Assembly (NCBI GenBank): GCA_946902875.1
Contig: OX336345.1
Coordinates: forward strand, 15,345,395 to 15,409,394
DNA: 64,000 nucleotides
DNA from: Nematopogon swammerdamellus
Lineage: Eukaryota > Arthropoda > Insecta > Lepidoptera > Adelidae
Direction of reading: 5' to 3'
Shown here: positions 8,988-20,461 of the stretch, one piece after another
How positions within the stretch are numbered: the first letter of the stretch is position 1
How the letters are laid out: every line of letters starts with the position of its first letter
Notes under the pieces: generated by a model
The model's database searches: none
Told to the model about the DNA's origin: nothing
Seen by the model: the letters and a program-made list of their open reading frames with translations, nothing else
Program-made: the position numbers and the translations under genes

Positions 8988-11692
8988 TTATTTACAGTAT
9001 CTATCAGCCTTCATCTTGCTTCTCCGGTCCAGAAGTGTTTCGTGCAGGTTTCCTTCCAACTTGGCTCGCTTCAGTTCCGACTTGTCACCTTCGTTCACTC
9101 GGAGCTTCTTGTCTTGAAACTTTTGGAATTTTTTTCTGCAAACAAATTGTATGGTTTTATTAAGTACGGCACCTGCCAAAGTTTGGGGCTACACAAAGTG
9201 CTAAAACTTGTCAGCCCATTGCACAGACAGGAGTTATGTGCCAACTGTAGGAACTTAGTAAAAAGGGATTCTTAGTTGGTAGGGTTTAACCCGCCTGGGT
9301 TGATACCACCACACTGAATGAAAGATTAATCGAAACTGCTATGTAAATAGTTCATGTTTTCTGTCCACTTCCGTGGAGCCGGCAGCACAAGGGAAACACT
9401 GACACGTCACCTAGTTTACCAAGGTGTTATGGGTATCATGGATTTTGCCAACTGCAGTTTCATAAAAAAAAACTTCCCTCTGATCGTTCTGGCTATGCTG
9501 AACTTGAAGGAAAATGCAAGGCATCTCATGACAGTTTGAGCAGACTTTCAATCAGTGCAGTCGTACCAATCCGGACAGCCGGAGCAAGCTACTATGGGGT
9601 GACATCACGAATGTAGCAAACAAGTGATTTAGCTAAGCTTGTCAGGTTCCATTGCAGGTAGAGAGAGAGGTGCTAATGGGAAAACGTAACTACCTACTTT
9701 GTGTGTTTTTTTTTGTTGTTTTGTTTTTTTGTGGCGCCGAGCCACCCTTAAGGTGCCTAATGATGCCCATGGACATATTTTGGTCATATGCGGGCGTTGC
9801 GAACGCCATGCAGGCCTGACAGGTGCCTATTCACATAATAAAACTAAAAGGAAATATTTGCACGACGAGCAATGCTCGGCATTTCTTTAATACGAAATAC
9901 GACAAAGAACCAAGGTAGTCAACATTGCTAAGAAAATTAACAAGCTGAAGTGGCAGTGGGCTGGGTGTTCGAATGAGACGTTGGTGGGACGCCCCTCGGC
10001 TAGGTGGAAAGAAGACCCAAAAGAGATAGCCGGGAGTGGATGAACGAGAAGAGCGAAATGCCGCGCGTGGTAGCCTTGGGAGAGGATGTCCAGCAGTCGA
10101 ACGATGCGGGCTGATAATGATGGTGAGAAATCTGGATTTAGAACGATCAGTCAGGCAGTGTCCTGTCTAATAATAAATAATAATACCGCTGCCAGTGGTG
10201 GAAACTCTGTTTTTTTATATTAAATTTAGGTTTTAATTTTTTTTTTATGTAACATTTATATAAAAAGAAACGTGTAAATAAATGGATAAAATAAAAAACT
10301 TACACATAATTAATCTCCACCTCATCGAGATCGCCGCGCTCCTCGTCGGGCACGGAGGCGCGTGTGTCGAGCTCGCGGGCGGCGAGCGAGCGCACGCTAC
10401 ACACGCACGTGTCGTCGGCCGTCGCGCTCCGCGCCACCACTGAGTCGTCTTCCGCCTCCACAGAGATAAACTTGCCCAGCGTGCTCATTATTGCTGTCTT
10501 ACCTGCACATTTGAAGCATCAACTGTTTATTTTTATTGACACAGTACAAATTCAAAATGGTTCCAACAAAACCATGGTAATCATTGTCACTTCCTATTCA
10601 AAAGGAACAAATTAAACCTTAATTGGTATGGTAAACCTTAATCGTTGGCGATATTTTGGAGTGGGAGTGCAACCCTGCCCCGGCCCTCCCTGTACCTTCC
10701 TCATTTGTGACACGCTATCGGCTGCCGAGTACCTACACTTGTGTTCTGTGCTGTACCGTTTCTCGTATATTACATGGATGCGTCTGGTGGACGTCATCAT
10801 ACCAGTTACGTAACACTTTTTGGCAAGGTAAGTACTTAAGTTGAAAATAACTTTATGTTGTTTGTTATGAATGTATAACTTGTTTGTATAGAATTTTCTC
10901 AAAGTTTTGTACATCTCTTTTTTTGTAATAAAACTTAAACTTATCTCATTGATTTTTATTTATAAATATCATACATTTCATATGAAACCCCCTATCGCAG
11001 GAAAAACAAGTATTTGGAATTAAAATAGGGCTTTCAAATAATGTGTCTGTCAGACGTCACCATACCAGTTATGTGAGCAAAATTCACCATACCAATTGAA
11101 GGTTAAACGGGCAACTCTTGTAAAAACATTTTCAAACAATGAAAACACAGCTCACCTTCCTGCCAGATGGGTTCCCACTGCTCCATAGCGCCGACCGCAT
11201 CCGATCTCCCGACCACCACCCCGTCCTTGCTGACGCCCAAATATTTGCCATAGCCCGACTTGAGCGCAAACTTTCCCTCGCCCGCCGGGAATGCTGTGAA
11301 GATCTCCTCCGGGGCGGGCCCCTCGCCATCGCCGTGCGGCGCTCCTAGAGTGAACAGACCGTTGTCTAGCGCGGAGATGTAGGAGTTGTTGCCGTATTCG
11401 AGGGCTATGGCGCCAGTGACATCCTCTATACGACCCACGCGCCACCAGCCGGCGTGACGTAGGGCATCTTCGTCTACGCCTGACCCGGCTGCACCACTTT
11501 CTTTGTGCTTCTTGTGTTTGCGTTTTTTCGCCCTGCAATAATAAGAAATGTGAAGTCAGGTCATGAAGATGACCTGAACATGAAGTCAGGTTCTTCGTTG
11601 CGCGAGGAAAGTGGCAGTAAACAGTAAACTCACTTAGGCTTATCTCCTTTAAGCACTAGTTTTCCACGTTTTACCGCGTCGTATTCCGACAT
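8988..11692 (-). CDS. FRG1: FRG1 orthologue, four coding exons
   Basis: I read four exons on the minus strand: 11,692-11,634, 11,532-11,156, 10,502-10,304 and 9,135-8,988 (stop TAA). Every junction has GT/AG ends (donors GTGAGT, GTGAGC, GTAAGT; acceptors TTGCAG, GTGCAG, TTGCAG). Phases fit, giving 783 nt and 260 aa, against 258 for human FRG1. The protein begins [16 protein letters not shown] and has a Lys/Arg-rich stretch ([10 protein letters not shown]). The family core follows ([42 protein letters not shown]). The end is [11 protein letters not shown], then LHETLLDRR, then KADRYCK. FRG1 is a nuclear, actin-binding protein linked to RNA processing, with a beta-trefoil fascin-like fold. An AATAAA overlaps the region just past the stop. 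The third intron (9,136-10,303) has collected SINE and LINE fragments. No frameshift is seen, so the gene is probably functional. Confidence 0.95.
9274..9475 (+). repeat. SINE fragment in FRG1 intron 3
   Basis: A diverged copy of the 5S-like SINE body. It shows GTAGGGTTTAACCCGCC, CACTGAATGAA, CGAAACTGCTATGTAAATAG, GGTGTTATGGG and an A-run near 9,465. The promoter head is missing. It lies antisense to FRG1. Confidence 0.7.
9731..9836 (-). repeat. 3' tail of LINE A family in FRG1 intron 3
   Basis: The plus strand reads GTGGCGCCGAGCCACCC, then GATGCCCATGGACAT, then GGCCTGACAGGTGCC. This is the reverse complement of the 3' end of LINE A (8,120-8,220). It is a short, 5'-truncated insertion in the same transcriptional sense as FRG1. 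Confidence 0.75.
9915..10125 (+). pseudogene. LINE 3' ORF fragment in FRG1 intron 3
   Basis: The sequence around 9,940-10,100 resembles the C-terminal end of a craniofacial-development-protein-like LINE ORF: a basic [12 protein letters not shown] stretch, then the GAGAGGATGTCCAGCAG block. Related tails with this block occur inverted at 34,030-34,080 and direct at 41,820-41,860. It is too short and broken to encode a protein. Confidence 0.5.
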
Positions 11693-12100
11693 AATGAAAT
11701 TAAATTCGTGCGCACTTTTTATATGCGCGTCCAGAGTCGCCTCTATAATATAATACTACTAGGGGTTCGCTCGCTCGTGCCGTGCACTACAACAACACAA
11801 CATGGACCACAACAGACAGCACAGTCCACTTCCAATGTCTGTTGTTTTCTTCTCGTATTGCGAGAATCTCAAAAATATAGTATGCTCTAATACAATACGA
11901 CGACGCGGCAAATAAACTTGCTCAGCCGCCATTCAATCAATGACAGACAAATTAATACCAGACAGACACAAGACAAGAGATTAGCTGTTGTTGTTGTTGT
12001 TGTTGTTATTGTTTTCGCCATAAATAGGCAGGCAAAGATCATTTGACCATACAGCCAATTCACAATTCTTATATAAGTATTTTGGTTATATTTTTCCAAT
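11693..12100. promoter_or_regulatory. FRG1 upstream region with a TTG microsatellite
   Basis: This is the DNA upstream of the FRG1 start codon. No convincing TATA box or initiator is visible, so the promoter position is inferred only from the gene. A trinucleotide run (TTG repeated about seven times) lies at 11,985-12,007. Confidence 0.3.
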
Positions 12101-12110
12101 TGTATTTCTC

Positions 12111-12258
12111 ATGCCGGCACTTCACTTGGCTTAGCGTATTCGTGTTTATTGCAAACATTTTAGTTTTATCTCGCTCTAAACAAGCCATTAAAGGGAGACG
12201 AAACGGAATTTTTTGCCAAATACACGAATACGCTAAGCCAAGTGAAGTGCCGGCATTA
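12111..12258. repeat. Inverted repeat with 35-bp arms
   Basis: The left arm (12,111-12,145: ATGCCGGCACTTCACTTGGC, then TTAGCGTATTCGTGT) is the near-perfect reverse complement of 12,222-12,258. The right arm is also the start of the tandem repeat that follows, so the structure may be the end of a foldback element that was later duplicated. Confidence 0.7.
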
Positions 12259-12781
12259 TATAAGTGTACTGGGGTCTCTCTTCTTCTTCTTCTTTTTTTA
12301 AATAGTGGCAACCAAACGAATAGGAAATTCGTTTATTACTGCCAGTATCCAGTGACGGAGTTGCACGGTATAAATTTGTGATTACTTCTGGGGTCTCTCT
12401 CTTTGTAGTAACTTAGTAAGCACCTGACAGTTAACTACTTTTTTTTTCTTACGGAAAGGCAATGATAGTGTAACCGTATAGCCATGTCTTGTTTTTTCAT
12501 ACACTACAATACACGAATACGCTAAGCCAAGTGAAGTGCCGGCATTATATAAGTGTACTGGGGTCTCTCTTCTTCTTCTTCTTTTTTTAAATAGTGGCAA
12601 CCAAAAGAATAGGAAATTCGTTTATTACTGCCAGTATCCAGTGACGGAGTTGCACGGTATAAATTTGTGATTACTTCTGGGGTCTCTCTCTTTGTAGTAA
12701 GCACCTGACAGTTAACTACTTTTTTTTTCTTACGGAAAGGCAATGTTAGTGTAACCGTATAGCCATGTCTTGTTTTTTCAT
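12222..12781. repeat. Tandem direct duplication, period about 289 bp
   Basis: Two nearly identical copies (12,222-12,500 and 12,511-12,781) each run from ACACGAATACGCTAAGCC through CTTCTTCTTCTT, GTGACGGAGTTGCACGG and GTAACCGTATAGCCATGTC. The second lacks a short piece after TTTGTAGTAA. ORFs across it are frame artefacts of the repeat. Confidence 0.85.
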
Positions 12782-12879
12782 TCTTCTTCTCAGTTGCATT
12801 TGTTTTTTTCTTTTCTTTATTCCAATTAAGACTTAGCCTGCGGAAATCAAAACTGGGGCCAAAAATAAAAAAAAATAAT

Positions 12880-13545
12880 TTCACTAAAAAATTGGTTGTC
12901 TGTAAAGTTGGTTTACGGACGATAGTTTTACGTGATGATGTCATAAAGTAAATCAGTTCCGGCGGATATTTACCATGTAAAATTAATGTACATGGTAAAG
13001 ATGTGATAATAACTAACAAAAAATATGAGAAAATAACGACTATTAATTTTTATAAACCTACATAACGCCATCTACATGTTCAACGTTGCAACAATTACCT
13101 AACTGCTAAATCAAGTATACCGCTGGCTGAAGTATTTAAAATATTGACGCTAGATGTGGACGCTAGATGTCGCTCCATGAAATTCACATATGAAAGTCAC
13201 ATACTGTTGAGAAAATTTGCAGCGATAAGTACACGGTCGATAGCCTGCGTGGATAACACGTCTGGTCAGTGATGGTGGCAGGGACCGCGGGTTCGAGGCT
13301 CGCATAAGACGGAGAAATATATTTTGTATTTTCTACTATTGTATATGCCTCTCTATCGCGCTCTCGCTTGCACACACAGGTCTCTATCGCGCTCTCGCTT
13401 GCACACACAGGTCTAGATGGAACGTTACACTTCTTCGTGCGTGCAGCCGGTGTTCATCAATTTATAAGACTTGACCGTAGACTGAAAAAATAGTTTAGTA
13501 AAAATATTTTTTATGATCGAAGGACGTGACATCATCACGTCAAAA
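12880..13545. mobile_element. Dispersed repeat R, copy 1
   Basis: The element begins near AAAAATTGGTTGTCTGTAAA and has a subterminal ACGTGATGATGTCA. It ends near 13,545 with the inverted form TGACATCATCACGTCA. The interior has a 32-bp direct duplication (CTCTATCGCGCTCTCGCTTG and following, 13,351-13,413). Copy 2 is at 14,829. It is non-coding. Subterminal inverted repeats suggest a non-autonomous DNA transposon, but the class is not certain. Confidence 0.7.
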
Positions 13546-13892
13546 CAATTTAATACAAAATGTCGACTTCCGCAAATTTATTTTCAATAGCGACTTAGGA
13601 TTGCCTCTTCTCCGGCGCTGCGGGAAGTGCAGCCCCGTCGTTCTTGCGTAGCGTAACACAACACAACACAGCGCACTCCGGCTTATATAAACACACTATG
13701 GAATATCCACACTAACAGGTTTATGTCGGCCGGTAGACCACCTGAAAGCCTTGGCGGCTCCCGCGACTCCTGCGGCTCCTTCAATGTGTGGTATGAGTGG
13801 CTATGAGTGAGGTTTTGGTGGTTTTAAAAAAAAATAACCAGGGTATATAAAGACGATGCGTCGCTGTGCGACGCATCTTCTCTATATTAACC

Positions 13893-14180
13893 CTAACGTA
13901 ATGTTGAGGCGGTGCATGTCGTTTTTGTTACGTTTCGAGCTGAGTGTTTCGTTTCAAGCTTTCTTAGGTGGTTATAAAAAAAAATAACCCTTAATTTTAA
14001 CACCCTAACATTGCTAAAAAAAACAAAACAAAACAAATATTGACAAAAGGGACACGAACCCATGGTCGAGATTCGGGATCGTGAAAATAAAAACCCTACA
14101 CTCTTATACCACTGAGCCAACAAATTACATAAACGACCAAATGAATATGGGGTTGGGTTGGTTCGTCTGAAAGGAGCCGC
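13893..14180 (-). repeat. tRNA-like SINE fragment
   Basis: Read on the minus strand, 14,130-14,045 has a tRNA-type A box (TGGCTCAGTGG), then CCCGAATCTCGACC, then a B-box-like GGGTTCGTGTCC about 58 nt after the start of the A box. That is slightly wider than in a real tRNA. There is no CCA-adjacent acceptor stem, so this is a tRNA-derived SINE head, not a tRNA gene. The rest of the element is poorly delimited. Confidence 0.5.
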
Positions 14181-14207
14181 ATGAGCCGCAGGAGCCGCAG
14201 GAGCCAC

Positions 14208-14828
14208 TAGAGGTGTCAGGTGTCAAACCCTTATGTCGGGGCGGTGGATTTAGTTTTTCCGCAAAGTATGTTCATTTATATGATTTATGGGGAATGCGTG
14301 ATTTTTTAATATGTTAATTATTTTAAGATATTATGTTATTTTCATGTTGTATTTCCGGAACAAAATGTTGTCTATATGGCAGCACACATCTTATTTAAGT
14401 ATGTATACCATTCTGTACGAAACGCACTTCAAACTTACTCTAGTCCCAGGTGGTACCTTGTCACATTAAGTAGTAGTAAGTAAGTGTATGTGTACAGCAA
14501 GCGAGTGAGTGTGACAAAGTCGCATATACCGAAAAAAAAGTGTTTTATTAATTTTTTTCTCCGAAACTACTAATTTCTGCAAAATAAAAAGTAGATCTTC
14601 AGAATCGTAAAAACCTAAACTACACGCCTATCATACCAGCTAGTTGAAAGAAAGTTGTACGTATTGGAAACCCCAGCCACAGCCTTTTCTATTGTACTTC
14701 TTACTTAGATATTTTTTCCGACACCGCGCCTTGGAACTTATGGAAACGAGTGGGCAGAGGGCTGACTCATGCGTTATATTTCAGTCAGCTTGATAAAAAA
14801 TAATAAGAGTTTAACAGCTTTGCCCTGT
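14208..14828. other. No feature recognised
   Basis: AT-rich DNA between two repeats. I see no coding or RNA signal. Confidence 0.5.
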
Positions 14829-15442
14829 TAAAAAATTGGTTGTCTGTAAAGTTGGTTTACGGACGATAGTTTTACGTGATGATGTCATAAAGTAAATCAG
14901 TTCCGGCGGATATTTACCATGTAAAATTAATTTAAGTACATGATAAAGATGTGATAATAACTATTATAAAATATGAGAAAATAACGACTATTAATTTTTG
15001 TAAACCTACATAACGCCATCTACATGTTCAACGTTGCAACAATTACCTAGCTGCTAAATCAAGTATACCGCTGGCTGAAGTATTTAATTTAATATTGACG
15101 CTAGATGTGGACGCTAGATGTCGCTCCATGAAATTTACATATGAAATTCACATACTGTTGAGAAAATTTACAGCGATAAGTACACGGTCGATAGCCTGCG
15201 TGGATAACACGTCTGGTCAATGATGGTGGCAGGGACCGCGGGTTCGAGGCTCGTAAAAGACGGAAAAATATAATTTGTATTTTCTACTATTGTATATGCC
15301 TCTCTATCGCGCTCTCGCTTGCACACACAGGTCTCTATCGCGCTCTCGCTTGCACACACAGGTTTAGATGGAACGTTACACTTCTTCGTGCGTGCAGCCG
15401 GTGTTCATCAATTTATAAGACGTGACATCATCACGTCAAAAA
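14829..15442. mobile_element. Dispersed repeat R, copy 2
   Basis: A close copy of 12,880-13,545 in the same orientation. It shares the terminal ATTGGTTGTCTGTAAAG and ACGTGATGATGTCA, the internal duplicated CGCGCTCTCGCTTG unit (15,306-15,361) and the ending CGTGACATCATCACGTCAAA. It differs by small indels: an added TTAA-rich bit near 14,930 and a loss near the 3' end. Confidence 0.7.
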
Positions 15443-15479
15443 ACGGCAAATTATATAACTTTTAAAATTAACAGTATCA

Positions 15480-15900
15480 GCCAAGTGTAAATACCGTCCG
15501 CCGGCGGTGACAGGGGCAGCAGCGGCGGCGGAGGGGTAGATCGCGCGTACCGCGACCGGCTACAGTTTTGCATCCCCCGTCTATGTCCCTCCCCCGGCAT
15601 ACACGCCGTGCGATTTCCCCCCAGGCGAAACGAACGAGCAAACGAATTTCAGTTCGTATTTGACGTCAGAGGGGTAAAGTTGTGCGCGTTCTTTCTCAAA
15701 AAAATTGTAATTACGAAACCAGACATGGAATATCTCTCAGAAGTGCATATCTTTTGAAATAAGTTATTTTGGATTAATGAAAAAGTTATTTTAGTTGTGT
15801 TTCAGTGGGTTTTATCGTCATAGTGATAATTCTTGTGGTTGTTAGAGCTTTTTACTGATTCCTTTGCTACTTGGTGAGTAAACAATATTTTTATAAATAG
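15480..15900 (+). promoter_or_regulatory. GC-rich stretch followed by a splice-donor-like site
   Basis: Positions 15,490-15,660 are GC-rich with many CpGs (CGTCCGCCGGCGGTGAC, GCGCGTACCGCGACCGG). A donor-like CTTGGTGAGTAAAC follows at about 15,870-15,883. This could be a promoter and non-coding first exon. The call rests on composition and one splice consensus only. Confidence 0.25.
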
Positions 15901-16084
15901 GTATAACCTGTAGGTACAAAGAACTATAATTTCATAAAATTGTTCTTATTTTTACAATAATGAAATCAAGTTTAAAAGTTTCCGCGTGTTTCAAAATAAT
16001 CTATCTATAAACCTGCTTACCGAATAAAATTTTTCTAGAACTTACAGTATTTTTATCACATTGGTACCGAAAGTAAAGGTAGAT

Positions 16085-16305
16085 TAGAAGAAATCACTGA
16101 TAGTGATAAGTCTGCCTTTGCATGATATTTATTATTTTGTTTCTCTGTGTATTATTGTTTATTTCTATTGTTCTTTGAATATTTTCTTCACGCATCATTG
16201 TTTGTGTGCAATAAATATGTGCATCCACAGACTTGGTAAACTCTGGAACGCTCACCCTGCCCACATACGTATTTCCCCCCAAGAACAGTCTCGGGTCCTC
16301 AGGCG
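16085..16305 (+). repeat. Two LINE 3'-tail fragments
   Basis: 16,085-16,215 matches the tail type at 3,095 (AGAAGAAATCACTGATAGTG, GATAAGTCTGCCTTTGCA, GCAATAAAT). 16,236-16,305 matches the C-terminal coding end of LINE A (GGTAAACTCTGGAACGCTC, CGTATTTCCCCCCAAG). Both are 5'-truncated and non-functional. Confidence 0.65.
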
Positions 16306-17221
16306 CGGATCCAGCCCTCAAAAAAGGTTGTGGTCACGGCTACCCGAAAATCGGCAAAGTACGAGTCGGACTACTTACGGATTCGCAAAATTCGGACATT
16401 CCTACAAAGGAGTTTACAAAATGTATGACGCTCCGGCCAAGACCTTGTACGTACAGTGTATACGCACAGACAGATGAGATATGGTATAGGTCCACGCGGG
16501 CAAAGCTGCGGTGCGAACACTAATACCTTTAATAAAATCCAACGTCTGCTTTCTGTCTGTCCGCTTATAACTCGAGAACCAGTGAACCGATTTTAATAAA
16601 AAAAAATATCTGCGGATAGCTTCATTCTTCCCATCAACTATAGACGCTACTTACTATCACGCTAAATGGCTTATTATGAGGTTAGCACAGAAGTCAAATA
16701 TGAGAGCAGGCGGAGCCTAGCCGCGGGCACAGCTACATAGTCAATAAACCTGTAAAATGTTAGTCTGTTTGCTCACGAAAATAACAAAAGTAACTGTGTG
16801 TTTGTTTGCACACCACAATATCAACTATAGACTCTAAATTACTCAACTGATTTTGATGAAACTTTTTACAGCATATCGTTGCGTTGGAAATCACGCCCCA
16901 CCTAATTAGGGTTGTGGGCACAGATCAGAGAAGTATTAGCGAGATATGTGATGATGACTGATGGATGACGCCCGCTCGCAGTCGGAACCGCTGTGGCAAG
17001 TTTTCTATCGCACACAAACACAATTCACACGGACGCGTCCGGACGTGCGCACAAATGCATTCGCACTAGCCAATCCCGCGCGTCCTAAGGTCCTAACCAC
17101 CCTCGTGAACGCACACATCGACGTGTCGACGCGTGTGTCTTGTCTTGCTTGCTTGTCGTGTCCGTGAATAAACTAACTAGGGATTGACCACATCGACTTT
17201 ATTATTATTATTTTTTTTTTT
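16306..17221. other. Dispersed repeat debris, no gene
   Basis: Fragments resembling the ends of repeats seen elsewhere in the window occur at 16,370-16,480 and 16,545-16,745 (ends in GCCGCGGGCACAGCTAC, cf. 56,880-56,902). The 17,000-17,160 part is rich in ACG and CGTG words. No coding signal is convincing. Confidence 0.4.
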
Positions 17222-17460
17222 ATTGATAGCGCGACATGTGGCATCGTTTCACCTACAAGTAGGTGTCTAACGATGCCCATGGACATTCTGTGATGCACGG
17301 GGATTGCGAATGCCATGCCGGCCTGACAGGAGCCTTTTAACGCCCCTTTTGAAGAACCCCAGGTTGTACTTGGGAGGAAATAGATGGGCAGGGAGTGCGT
17401 TCCACATTTTCCCGGTTCTGTGAATAAAAGATTCGTTATATCGACTATCGATAGAGCTAA
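17222..17460 (-). pseudogene. 5'-truncated LINE A copy
   Basis: On the minus strand the translation gives the LINE A C terminus in the correct frame (RTGKMWNALPAHLFPPKY, then GRHGIRNPRASQNVHGHR), followed by the 3' tail and an A-run (complement of the T-run at 17,211-17,222). This copy shows what the intact family end looks like and so exposes the frameshift in the copy at 5,228. Confidence 0.8.
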
Positions 17461-18061
17461 AATTATAAAACATAATGTTTAAGAATGTGCATCCGGTATG
17501 TGCATTCGGTAGATGGCGCGCGCGCCATCTATCGAATAGATTATGAAGCATTTTAACTAATCGTGACATTTAAGTAATATGATAAGCATTCATAACACAC
17601 CATCTAGATGGCGCGAGTGGAGCTAGCCATGACATGGCGATACGGAACCCTTATACATATCTGTACGTTTCATCTCTTTCTGGATTTTTAGATCGGTTCG
17701 GTAGGGGGCATAGGGAGGGACAGGCAAACAGCAATCTGCCTAATGGTTGAATGAATTAATCGTGCGCAATCAGCAGGCGCGGCGGGATGCAATATTCATA
17801 AAGGCCGTGTTTGCTGGGATGACGTCACGGGCGCAGGAAAGGCGACGACGGCGCTTTGATTATACGCGTCATTACTATAATTGCCAAATATAGTGGTCAC
17901 CAAAAAAATCATTTTCCGCTTCAATCATGTAAATTAATAAATATTGATGAGGGCGTGTCACATCAACCTTAAGCTTAAGGTCGACACATAAAAGCGGTGC
18001 GTAGCGACGCGCGACGTAGCGTCAGGTGACCATTCTTCCTACGATCGTGAACCTTGCTGGA

Positions 18062-18222
18062 CGAATATTTCCCCCAAAGTATAGTATCGGGTCCTTCAAG
18101 AGAGGCGTGAATAGGCACCTGTCAGGCCGCCATAGCATTCGCAATCCTCGCGTACGACCGAATGTCCATGGGCGTCGTTAGATACCTTATGGGTGGCTCG
18201 GCGCCACATGTCACACTTTCTA
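18062..18222 (+). repeat. 5'-truncated LINE A 3' tail
   Basis: TTTCCCCCAAAGTATAG, TCGGGTCCTTCAAGAG, GGCACCTGTCAGGCCGCC and GGGTGGCTCGGCGCCACATG match LINE A 8,085-8,225. Only the terminal 160 bp are present. Confidence 0.8.
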
Positions 18223-18385
18223 TATAAAACAAAAAACGTACCTATTGTCTTGACTGTCTGCCTGTCTGTTAATATTATTATTAAGGAGACATTACATGAT
18301 AAGTATGAAGAAAAATAAACAGAGAAGATGAGCCCTGATCGCAACTATGCTACTGGAAAATACGAAGCATTAAAAATAGATGGTT

Positions 18386-19392
18386 TTTAGGGTTCCGTAC
18401 CTCAAAAGAGGAAAAAGCGGAACCCTTATAGGATCACTTCGTTGTCCGTCTGTCTGTCTGTCAAGACCCTTTTTCTCAGGAACGCGAAGAGGTATGAAGT
18501 TCAAAATCAAACCTAAACCTATATGGTATTTTCCTTGACCTAGAATGATAAAATTTGGTAAGAAGCAAGTTTTCACAGCAAACTAAAAGGAAAAAATGCG
18601 AAAACTGTTAATTTGTAATTATATCACATAAAAAAAAATTTTACTTGTTTTGTTGTCTTGACATACCCTTTTTCTCAGTCCCGGGTCAAGGTATCAAGTT
18701 CAAATTAATACAAAATACTATACATTACCTAATACGTCTACCATTGCTTAGAGGTGTAGGAAACTCAAGCTTCTAAATTAACACAATTAAAAGATACGGG
18801 TATTTATGTTATATTTTGATACTTGCAAACTCACTCAAAACAAATCAAAACCTATAGGGTACTTTCCGTTGACATAGAATCATAAAATTCAGTAAGAAGC
18901 AAGGTCTCACAACACAAATAAAGGAAAAAATCCGAAAATTACAAATTCATAGTTATATCACATAAAAAAAATTTTAATTGTTTTGTATGTCAAGACCATT
19001 TTTCTCAGGATATCAAATTCAAATTAAGGATATCAAAGTCAAGGTATCAAATTCAAATTAATACACAATACTAACGTCTACGATCGCTTAAAGGTGTAGG
19101 AAACTCAAGCTTCTAAAACTAATCCCGCCTTTGACCGCAATATCACCTAATGATGATAAGTCAAGTTAACGTCGAAGACGGAGCACACCGATTCTATAAT
19201 GCCGATACCATGCTGTAATTATACGTTTCGGGGAATGATTTTCGGGGGAAAACTTAAAACATAGGTACTAGAAAAAAAAAACGGGCTAAAATCTTCGAGA
19301 CTTGATTTCCGTGATGGACGAACTATCTACATACAAGTTTGTACCGAACCCTCGGTGCGCGAGTCAAACTCGCACTTGTCCGGTTTTTTTTT
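18386..19392 (+). mobile_element. Dispersed repeat starting AGGGTTCCGTACC
   Basis: It starts AGGGTTCCGTACCTC, then CGGAACCCTTATAGGATCAC with a CTGT microsatellite. It ends CCGAACCCTCGGTGCGCGAG, then CACTTGTCCGGTTTTTTT. Internal blocks are partly repeated (TCTCAGG, then GTATCAAGTTCAAATTAATAC). Repeats of this type are common in lepidopteran genomes to my knowledge. Short pieces recur at 16,330-16,440, 44,900-44,955 and 59,697. It is non-coding and the class is not assigned. Confidence 0.6.
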
Positions 19393-19670
19393 TAAATATT
19401 AGAATGAGCATTTGATGAGCTATAGCATGTTATGACAAAATAATCATAAGGGAACTGCTTGACTCCATGAGTTCTAAAGACCAACTAAAATGTATGGCCA
19501 ACAAGTGTGACGTCACATCGCCAGAATGCACGCCGCGATGCATGTGATGCATTGCATGTCGCAAGTTTCCGCGTTGCGACGACGACGACGGGGGCGTCGT
19601 CGTCACCGATTCTGAACGTACGTAGGCGATATAATATAATATATTATATAGCCTACGCACCGTCAGAATT

Positions 19671-19773
19671 ACTTTACCTACGACTCTACCTGCGCCATAC
19701 CTATTACCTACATAATACCTATATTATATTATGTAGGTAATAGGTATGGCCCAGGTAGAGTCGTAGGTAGAGT
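19671..19773. repeat. Long near-perfect hairpin (about 48-bp arms)
   Basis: Arm 1 (19,671-19,719) reads ACTTTACCTACGACTCTACC, then TGCGCCATACC, then TATTACCTACATAATA. Arm 2 (19,726-19,773) is its reverse complement with about one or two mismatches and a loop of about 6 nt. Just upstream, 19,621-19,656 forms another short hairpin (GTAGGCGATATAATA with TATTATATAGCCTAC). The size fits a microRNA-type precursor or a tiny MITE; sequence alone does not decide. Confidence 0.7.
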
Positions 19774-20289
19774 ATGGAAAACGCGCCAGTCAAGGGGTGC
19801 CGGCCGGTGGCAGATGAACGCCGTTTGCTTCTGCAAACATCCAAACAAAACAAAATTACAGTTGTAAGTCGACAACTTCTTATTCTTTTTATGGGTCACC
19901 TTCTAGCTAGAGAAGGTGGCTACCATTAGGACGAGACTGCCGGCTCGGAAGAGATAGCGTGGTGCGGACATAGGCATCTACCATTGACGAAGGTTCTTCA
20001 GCCAGGATGCGGCTCTCCTGCCTCTTCATCTTCTCTCCGAATCTTCCTTCGCTCCTGCATGATAGATAACTAAAGCAGTTTTTAGCTGTCGCTACATATT
20101 TGGCAGAAATATTCAACTTTCCAAGTTTAATGTTATTGAGTCAGCTATGGAAAAAAATTTATAAATAAAGTGTCTCTATGATACTTACATACACAAGTTG
20201 AACAACGCAGTAGGAAACGGAAACTCATGCATGACTGAAATGTGGAATATTAATTCGGAACCAGATTACGAATATGTTAAAGCTCACAT
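19774..20289. other. No feature recognised
   Basis: This is unique-looking DNA without a convincing ORF, RNA or repeat. Confidence 0.5.
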
Positions 20290-20461
20290 AGTCGGTCGAA
20301 ACGGCTATGTAAATAGTTCGTGTTTTCCGTTCAGTTCAGTTTAGCCGACATGAAATGGAGGGAAGCACGGACATGGCACCTAGTTCACCCGGTGTTATGG
20401 GCTGACATCACGGATGTTGTAGGTGATGTAGCCAACCGTGTCAGTTTCCATAAAAAAAATT
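20290..20461 (+). repeat. SINE tail (5S-like SINE family)
   Basis: GTCGGTCGAAACGGCTATG, AGTTCGTGTTTTCCG, TTCACCCGGTGTTATGGG and AGCCAACCGTGTCAG are followed by CATAAAAAAA. This is a well-conserved 3' part without the promoter head. Confidence 0.8.

Noticed and set aside
12382..13019. 165-aa and shorter minus-strand ORFs
   Set aside because: They run across the tandem 289-bp duplication and the edge of repeat R. The repeated peptide RRRRETPV comes from CTT runs.
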